Below, piece by piece: positions 7,621 through 10,861 of a stretch of DNA of 10,861 bases (the stretch's first letter is position 1; every line of letters begins with the position of its first letter). The stretch spans positions 1 through 10,861 of the forward strand of contig JBJKRE010000001.1 of NCBI GenBank assembly GCA_046704825.1, written 5' to 3'. Position numbers and translations under genes: made by a program. The notes beneath the pieces were generated by a model, which was given only the letters and a program-made list of their open reading frames with translations, searched no databases and was not told the DNA's origin. The stretch comes from CAVRTJ01 sp046704825. Its GTDB lineage: Bacteria; Acidobacteriota; UBA4820; DSQY01.

Positions 7621-8358
7621 ATGGGAAAGCGGTGGACGAATCCCTTATTGAGCGTGCTTCTCGTAGCGGGCATGGTCGGCCTGCTGGCGCGTGCGGCCGA
7701 CGGCACGCGCGATTACCAGCGCATCCGCCTCGTTTCGCTCGAAACGCTTCTCTCGACCAAGCAGGCCGTGCTGAAGGATAAGTGGGCGGATCTGGCCAGG
7801 CTGGACTCCCGCATCAAAGACTCCATCTCGGCAGACGAAGACGTCATTGGAGACTCCGCGACGCGGACGCAGGACCAGGCCAGGGAACTCCTCGCCAACG
7901 CCGACGTGCGCAAGGAGATGGAAGACGAACGCGCCCGCCTGGTGAAGTCGATCAACGATCTGTACGCCGAGGAGAAGGCCCTCAAGAGCGAACTGAGCAA
8001 GGTCAGGGCAGAGATGCAGGAAACTCAGCAGGTCCTGGATGGGCACTGGTCCATCACGCTCATGCCGGCGGGTACGAAGGGCGACGTCTACCTGAGCCAG
8101 AACGGGACCCTGGTAACCGGCGACTACAGGCTCGACAACGGCCAGACCGGCAGCCTCCAGGGTACGTTCGTGAACAACGTTCTGGTTATCGAAAGGATCG
8201 ACCAGCGCTACGGAAAAATGGGCCGTTTCGAAGGCTCCCTGACGAAGGGCGGCCAGTCTGTAAAGGGGTCCTGGTACAGCTACGATTTCGCCTCCGGGCA
8301 GCCGCTCACCGGACCTTTCTCGCTCGACCGCACTCCGGAGGGAAGCTCCAACCCATGA
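7621..8358 (+). CDS. Exported coiled-coil protein with C-terminal beta-rich domain, function unknown
   Basis: I do not recognise a named family. The 245-residue protein starts with a classical Sec signal peptide: a basic n-region (MGKRW), a hydrophobic core at about 9-22 and an Ala-Arg-Ala cleavage site at 23-25, so the mature protein should be periplasmic or surface exposed. Residues about 40-138 are charged, helical and heptad-like, rich in Lys, Glu, Arg and Leu, and probably form a coiled coil. Residues 141-235 form a Gly-rich beta domain with alternating strands (HWSITLMP, DVYLSQNGTLVTGDY, GSLQGTFVNNVLVIERID, GRFEGSLTKG, VKGSWYSYDF), reminiscent of a small barrel or lipocalin-like meander. 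The ATG at 7621 gives the best signal peptide but lacks a ribosome site; TTG 7585 would add 12 residues. Its stop overlaps the STAS gene start as ATGA, so the two are translationally coupled. It may be the envelope-side partner of the STAS/MglA pair; this is inference. Confidence 0.8.
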   Translation: MGKRWTNPLLSVLLVAGMVGLLARAADGTRDYQRIRLVSLETLLSTKQAVLKDKWADLARLDSRIKDSISADEDVIGDSATRTQDQARELLANADVRKEMEDERARLVKSINDLYAEEKALKSELSKVRAEMQETQQVLDGHWSITLMPAGTKGDVYLSQNGTLVTGDYRLDNGQTGSLQGTFVNNVLVIERIDQRYGKMGRFEGSLTKGGQSVKGSWYSYDFASGQPLTGPFSLDRTPEGSSNP

Positions 8359-8702
8359 AAATCGTCAAAAAGGTCCTCGACAACAGCATCACGATCCTGG
8401 ACATCACGGGTCAGGTGAGTATCGGCGAATCGGCAACCCACCTCAGCAGCGAACTCACCCAGCTCCTCGACGACGCCCAGGTCGAAGGAGTCATCCTGAA
8501 CCTCGAGCACATCAACTACATGGACTCCACCGGTCTCGGCGAAGTCGTCGGTCACCTGAACCGCTACGGGGACAACGGCAAGCGGCTCAAACTGGTGAAG
8601 CCCAACAAGACCATCACCAAGCTGATGGAGCTCACCCGCCTGAACGAGATCATCAAGATATACGGGTCCGAAGAAGAGGCCCTCGAGGACATGTTCCGCT
8701 AG
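8355..8702 (+). CDS. STAS-domain protein, anti-sigma-factor antagonist-like (SpoIIAA/RsbV type)
   Basis: A small cytoplasmic switch protein of 115 residues consisting of a single STAS domain. Relatives bind an anti-sigma factor/serine kinase in the dephosphorylated state and are released by phosphorylation. NLEHINYMDSTGLGEVVGHL (49-68) holds the diagnostic Asp-Ser-Thr-Gly-Leu-Gly loop; Ser58 is the expected phosphorylation site. ITGQVSIGESATHL (17-30) and the C-terminal LVKPNKTITKLMELTRLNEI segment also fit. The ATG shares ATGA with the preceding gene, and GGAGGGA (8337-8343) lies 11 bases upstream. mglA begins 18 bp after the stop. No partner kinase (RsbW/SpoIIAB) or PP2C phosphatase is in the window, so its client could be a sigma-factor circuit elsewhere or something linked to the adjacent GTPase. 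The STAS assignment is firm; the antagonist role is family inference. Confidence 0.9.
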   Translation: MKIVKKVLDNSITILDITGQVSIGESATHLSSELTQLLDDAQVEGVILNLEHINYMDSTGLGEVVGHLNRYGDNGKRLKLVKPNKTITKLMELTRLNEIIKIYGSEEEALEDMFR

Positions 8703-8720
8703 TCTCGCAAAGGGGGGACC

Positions 8721-9707
8721 ATGGCTCTGTACAACCCGTCCTCTCGAGAGCTCACGGCCAAGATCGTCTACTACGGCCCCGGTCTGAGCGGCAAGACTTC
8801 CAACCTGAAATACATATACGAGCACATGGACGACGGGGCGAGGGGAAAGATGATCTCGCTCTCATCGGACGCCGACAGGACGATCCTTTTCGACTTTCTC
8901 CCCCTGGAGATGGGCGACACCCGCGACGCCAGGGTGCGCATCCAGCTCTACACGGTTCCCGGGCAGGTGTTCTACGATGAGACCCGCAGGAAGGTGCTCA
9001 AAGGTGTGGACGGCATCGTTTTCGTCGCCGACAGTCAGACCAAGATGGCCGAGTCCAACGTGCACTCTCTCGAGCAGATGCGGGAGAACCTGGAGGCCGA
9101 CGGACTGGACGCCGACGACACACCGGTCGTCCTGCAGTACAACAAGAGGGACCTGAAGGAGATCCTCGATCTGGAAACCATCGACGAGCAGTTGAATCCG
9201 GGCAGCACGCCCTTCTTCGAGGCCATCGCCACGGAGGGTGTCGGGGTGGAGGATACCCTGAAGGCCATTTCGGCACTGGTCTTGAGGAAGCTGTTCTCCC
9301 GGCCCCTCGAGGTCTACGCCGCTGCAGAGGGCCAGGAAATCTCCCGGGAAGCCGCCGAGGTGTCCGGCGAAGGCCGGGAGGAGGAGCTTTTTCCCAGCAG
9401 CGAGGAGATGCTCGATTCCGCCCAGGAGAGCGCCGTTTTCGACGTAATGACGACCGATTTCGGCGCGGAAGATCCGGCGGAAGTTCTGTTCTCGGAACCT
9501 GTGGGGCGTCACACCGAAACCCCGGAAAACCTCCCTCGCGAAGACGCGCAGCCTGCCCCGCAGTCAGGGGAAGCAGCGACCGCAGGCACCGTGCAGGAAC
9601 CGCCCTCGCTCCACCTCGTCCCGGGCCAACCCATGGAAGCGGTCCTGGATATCATGGGGACAAAATTCAGGCTCAAGATTTCGCTGGATCCCATTCCCGA
9701 GGAATAG
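8721..9707 (+). CDS. mglA: MglA-like small Ras-family GTPase with long C-terminal extension
   Basis: In Myxococcus, MglA is the polarity switch that, as MglA-GTP at the leading pole, drives gliding and type IV pilus motility. The first 195 residues here match that family almost without gaps. The P-loop GPGLSGKT is at 19-26, Arg53 is the intrinsic arginine finger, and TVPGQ (78-82) has the Thr that replaces the usual Asp of small GTPases and the catalytic Gln82. NKRD (141-144) is the G4 motif. All fall at the same residue numbers as I recall for M. xanthus MglA. MglA is about 195 residues; this protein has 328. Residues about 197-297 are acidic, Pro/Glu/Ser/Ala-rich and probably disordered, ending in a hydrophobic, strand-like tail (EAVLDIMGTKFRLKISLDP, 306-324) that could dock a partner. 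AAGGGGGG (8710-8717) serves the ATG. No mglB roadblock gene is adjacent; instead it sits in an operon behind a STAS protein. Motility itself is not shown by this window. Confidence 0.9.
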   Translation: MALYNPSSRELTAKIVYYGPGLSGKTSNLKYIYEHMDDGARGKMISLSSDADRTILFDFLPLEMGDTRDARVRIQLYTVPGQVFYDETRRKVLKGVDGIVFVADSQTKMAESNVHSLEQMRENLEADGLDADDTPVVLQYNKRDLKEILDLETIDEQLNPGSTPFFEAIATEGVGVEDTLKAISALVLRKLFSRPLEVYAAAEGQEISREAAEVSGEGREEELFPSSEEMLDSAQESAVFDVMTTDFGAEDPAEVLFSEPVGRHTETPENLPREDAQPAPQSGEAATAGTVQEPPSLHLVPGQPMEAVLDIMGTKFRLKISLDPIPEE

Positions 9708-9721
9708 ACCGCCCCGGAAGG

Positions 9722-9742
9722 TGGCCGTGGGTCACACGGCCA
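9722..9742. terminator. Hairpin between convergent mglA and the Coa1-like gene
   Basis: TGGCCGTG (9722-9729) pairs perfectly with CACGGCCA (9735-9742) around the 5-base loop GGTCA. It lies 14 bp past the mglA stop and includes the stop codon and last codons of the minus-strand gene, whose TGA is inside the loop. The position between two convergent genes and the 8-bp GC-rich stem suit a shared bidirectional terminator, but neither strand shows a T-tract, so it would be a non-canonical one or a 3'-end stabiliser. Confidence 0.45.
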
Positions 9743-10211
9743 GTCCCCCCGCCGAATCCTTGGAGTACCCCGACTCCGGGCCCGGTGTCCGGGGAGAAGT
9801 GGGCGTTCCGGGAGAGGAGGGTTGCGCCCGTTTCAGGATGTAGTGTTGCGTGCCGATGGCCAGCGTCGCCGACGTAACCCGCCAGTCGCCGCCGCTTTTC
9901 TTCGAGAGGTCTACGGTGGCCCGTCCCTCACCGCGCGTCCCCTTCAGAGAGAAGACGAGATGGGCCCTTCCGTTGCCGTTGGTCACCTCTACGGTCCCGT
10001 TGGGAAACCAGCCGAAGTCCTGAATCTCACCGATCCTGGCCCTCACAACGGTATCGCGTTTGAGAAACTCTTTGGCCGCGTCGGTGGCGCCGCCGTGGTA
10101 AAGCCAGGAAAAAGGCAGAAAGACCGCGGCCACCAGGCATCCGATGCATAGTCCCCCCGCGGCGACAAAGGCGGCGATTCCGTAGAGAAGCACCTTATCC
10201 GTCTTCTTCAA
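9732..10211 (-). CDS. Small membrane-anchored protein with Coa1-like domain
   Basis: A 159-residue single-pass protein. A short basic N-terminus (MKKTDK) precedes a long hydrophobic segment at about 7-38 rich in Ala, Gly and Val with two Cys, then a soluble domain and a Pro/Ser-rich disordered tail (about 131-159). The soluble domain, with LGEI-like RIGEIQDFGWFPNG (59-72), a strand pair VEVTNGNGRAHLVFSLKG and GEGRATVDLSKKSGGDWRVT, resembles the bacterial domain annotated as cytochrome c oxidase assembly factor Coa1 family; this match is from memory and moderate. The bacterial function is not established. The start is TTG 10211, chosen because GGGAGGG lies 7 bases upstream; ATG at 10232 or 10253 would add 7 or 14 polar residues before the membrane segment. 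It follows mutY closely on the same strand and is probably co-transcribed. Confidence 0.65.
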   Translation of the reverse strand: MKKTDKVLLYGIAAFVAAGGLCIGCLVAAVFLPFSWLYHGGATDAAKEFLKRDTVVRARIGEIQDFGWFPNGTVEVTNGNGRAHLVFSLKGTRGEGRATVDLSKKSGGDWRVTSATLAIGTQHYILKRAQPSSPGTPTSPRTPGPESGYSKDSAGGLAV

Positions 10212-10218
10212 GGAATTT

Positions 10219-10225
10219 CCCTCCC
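10219..10225 (-). promoter_or_regulatory. Shine-Dalgarno site deciding the TTG start of the Coa1-like gene
   Basis: On the minus strand this reads GGGAGGG and ends 7 bases before TTG (10211-10209). The spacing and strength favour that codon over the in-frame ATGs at 10232 and 10253. ATG 10253 begins 3 bases after the mutY stop, so re-initiation there remains possible. Confidence 0.6.
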
Positions 10226-10256
10226 GGGCCATGAGACCAGATCGGACGGGCATCCG

Positions 10257-10861
10257 TCAAGGAAGCCCCTCACCACGGGAGGATCCGCCTGCGGCTTCCC
10301 AGTCGGCCGGGTGGTCCGCCGCTCGCGCGGCGCCCTCGCCGAAGACCCTTTCGAAAATCTTGAGGGTGCCGGCCGGAAAGGCGAGGGAGGGGATTTCGTC
10401 CCGCCGCAGCCATTTGAACGGAAGAGCCGTGGCGGGCATCTCGCCGTCGGGCAGTCTGCAGGAGAACGGGTGAAGGACCACCTCAAAATGGCTGTAGGCG
10501 TGCCGGACAGGCGCGAACTCCTCCTCGATCTCGACCCTGATTCGGAGCTCTTCGTTCATCTCCCGCCGGAGGGCCGTGCTCCCGTCCTCTCCGGGTTCCC
10601 ATTTGCCGCCGGGCAGTTCCCAGAGACCTCCCAGGAGGCCGTCGGTCCTGCGGCGGGTGACGGCAAATCGGTCGCCCTTCCAGAGGACGGCTACCGACAC
10701 GTCGTACACGGGCCGGGGGGGGCGCGGCTTTGACCGCGGCAGTTCGGCGGTGCGGTTCTCCCTTAGAGCCCGGCACCACTTTCTCACGGGGCAATTCACA
10801 CAGTCGGGGGCGCCCCTCCGGCAGATGGTGGCGCCGAGCTCCATGAGCGCCTGGTTGACTA
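10257..10861 (-). CDS. mutY: A/G-specific adenine glycosylase MutY, C-terminal part; 5' end outside window
   Basis: MutY removes adenine mispaired with 8-oxoguanine, starting base-excision repair. Only the C-terminal 200 or so residues are visible; the minus-strand frame is open to the window edge, so Met at 10844 is internal (VNQALMELG runs through it). Counting from that Met, Cys8, Cys15, Cys18 and Cys24 form the C-x6-C-x2-C-x5-C [4Fe-4S] loop of the endonuclease III/MutY family. A MutT-like C-terminal domain starts near residue 46: GGLWELPGGKWEPGE (72-86) and RREMNEEL (93-100) make a nearly complete Nudix box. AYSHFEV (116-122) corresponds to the Phe-Ser-His loop that reads 8-oxoG in MutY. 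The C-terminal tail after about 172 is Ala/Gly-rich. Most MutY C-terminal domains have lost Nudix catalytic residues to some degree, so this one is notable. The stop precedes the Coa1-like gene closely. Confidence 0.93.
   Translation of the reverse strand, partial: VNQALMELGATICRRGAPDCVNCPVRKWCRALRENRTAELPRSKPRPPRPVYDVSVAVLWKGDRFAVTRRRTDGLLGGLWELPGGKWEPGEDGSTALRREMNEELRIRVEIEEEFAPVRHAYSHFEVVLHPFSCRLPDGEMPATALPFKWLRRDEIPSLAFPAGTLKIFERVFGEGAARAADHPADWEAAGGSSRGEGLP

Noticed and set aside
9822..10151. 109-codon plus-strand frame opposite the Coa1-like gene
   Set aside because: Antisense to a frame with a ribosome site, membrane segment and plausible domain; no independent support.

Overview
The window is a GC-rich (roughly 60-65% by eye), gene-dense bacterial chromosome segment holding ten protein genes, two of them cut by the window edges. 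No RNA gene, insertion sequence, phage gene or CRISPR array is visible. The gene set suggests a Gram-negative-type, possibly gliding or polarity-organised bacterium: a phosphoglucose isomerase of the type usually fused to transaldolase, an MglA-type Ras-like GTPase, a Sec-exported coiled-coil protein and a Coa1-like membrane protein. This combination recalls Acidobacteriota, Myxococcota, Desulfobacterota or related GC-rich lineages. That placement is inference; nothing in the window fixes the phylum.

Region 1 (1-6006, plus strand) is a carbohydrate operon: the C-terminal part of a phosphoglucose isomerase (probably transaldolase-PGI), then gnd (short, probably NAD-type), zwf, pgl and a GH15 glucoamylase/trehalase-like hydrolase. 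From gnd onward the genes are 3 bp apart or overlapping (zwf/pgl share ATGA, pgl/GH15 overlap by 23 bp). Together they encode the oxidative pentose phosphate pathway, the entry isomerase, and an enzyme that can release glucose from trehalose or an alpha-glucan. No glucokinase is present in the window.

Region 2 (6007-7620) has hflX on the minus strand, convergent with the GH15 gene. A divergent spacer of about 200 bp follows, holding a triple 8-bp repeat, an 18-bp near-palindrome and a sigma70-like promoter that would give an almost leaderless transcript.

Region 3 (7621-9707, plus strand) is a compact three-gene operon: an exported coiled-coil/beta protein, a STAS-domain anti-sigma-factor-antagonist-like protein translationally coupled to it (ATGA), and an MglA-like GTPase with a C-terminal extension of about 130 residues. 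No MglB, kinase or phosphatase partner lies in the window. This trio is the best candidate here for an undescribed functional unit, probably a signalling or polarity module.

Region 4 (9722-10861, minus strand) is the 3' part of mutY, whose C-terminal domain keeps an almost complete Nudix box, followed by a small membrane-anchored Coa1-like protein. That gene ends in a hairpin shared with the convergent mglA gene.
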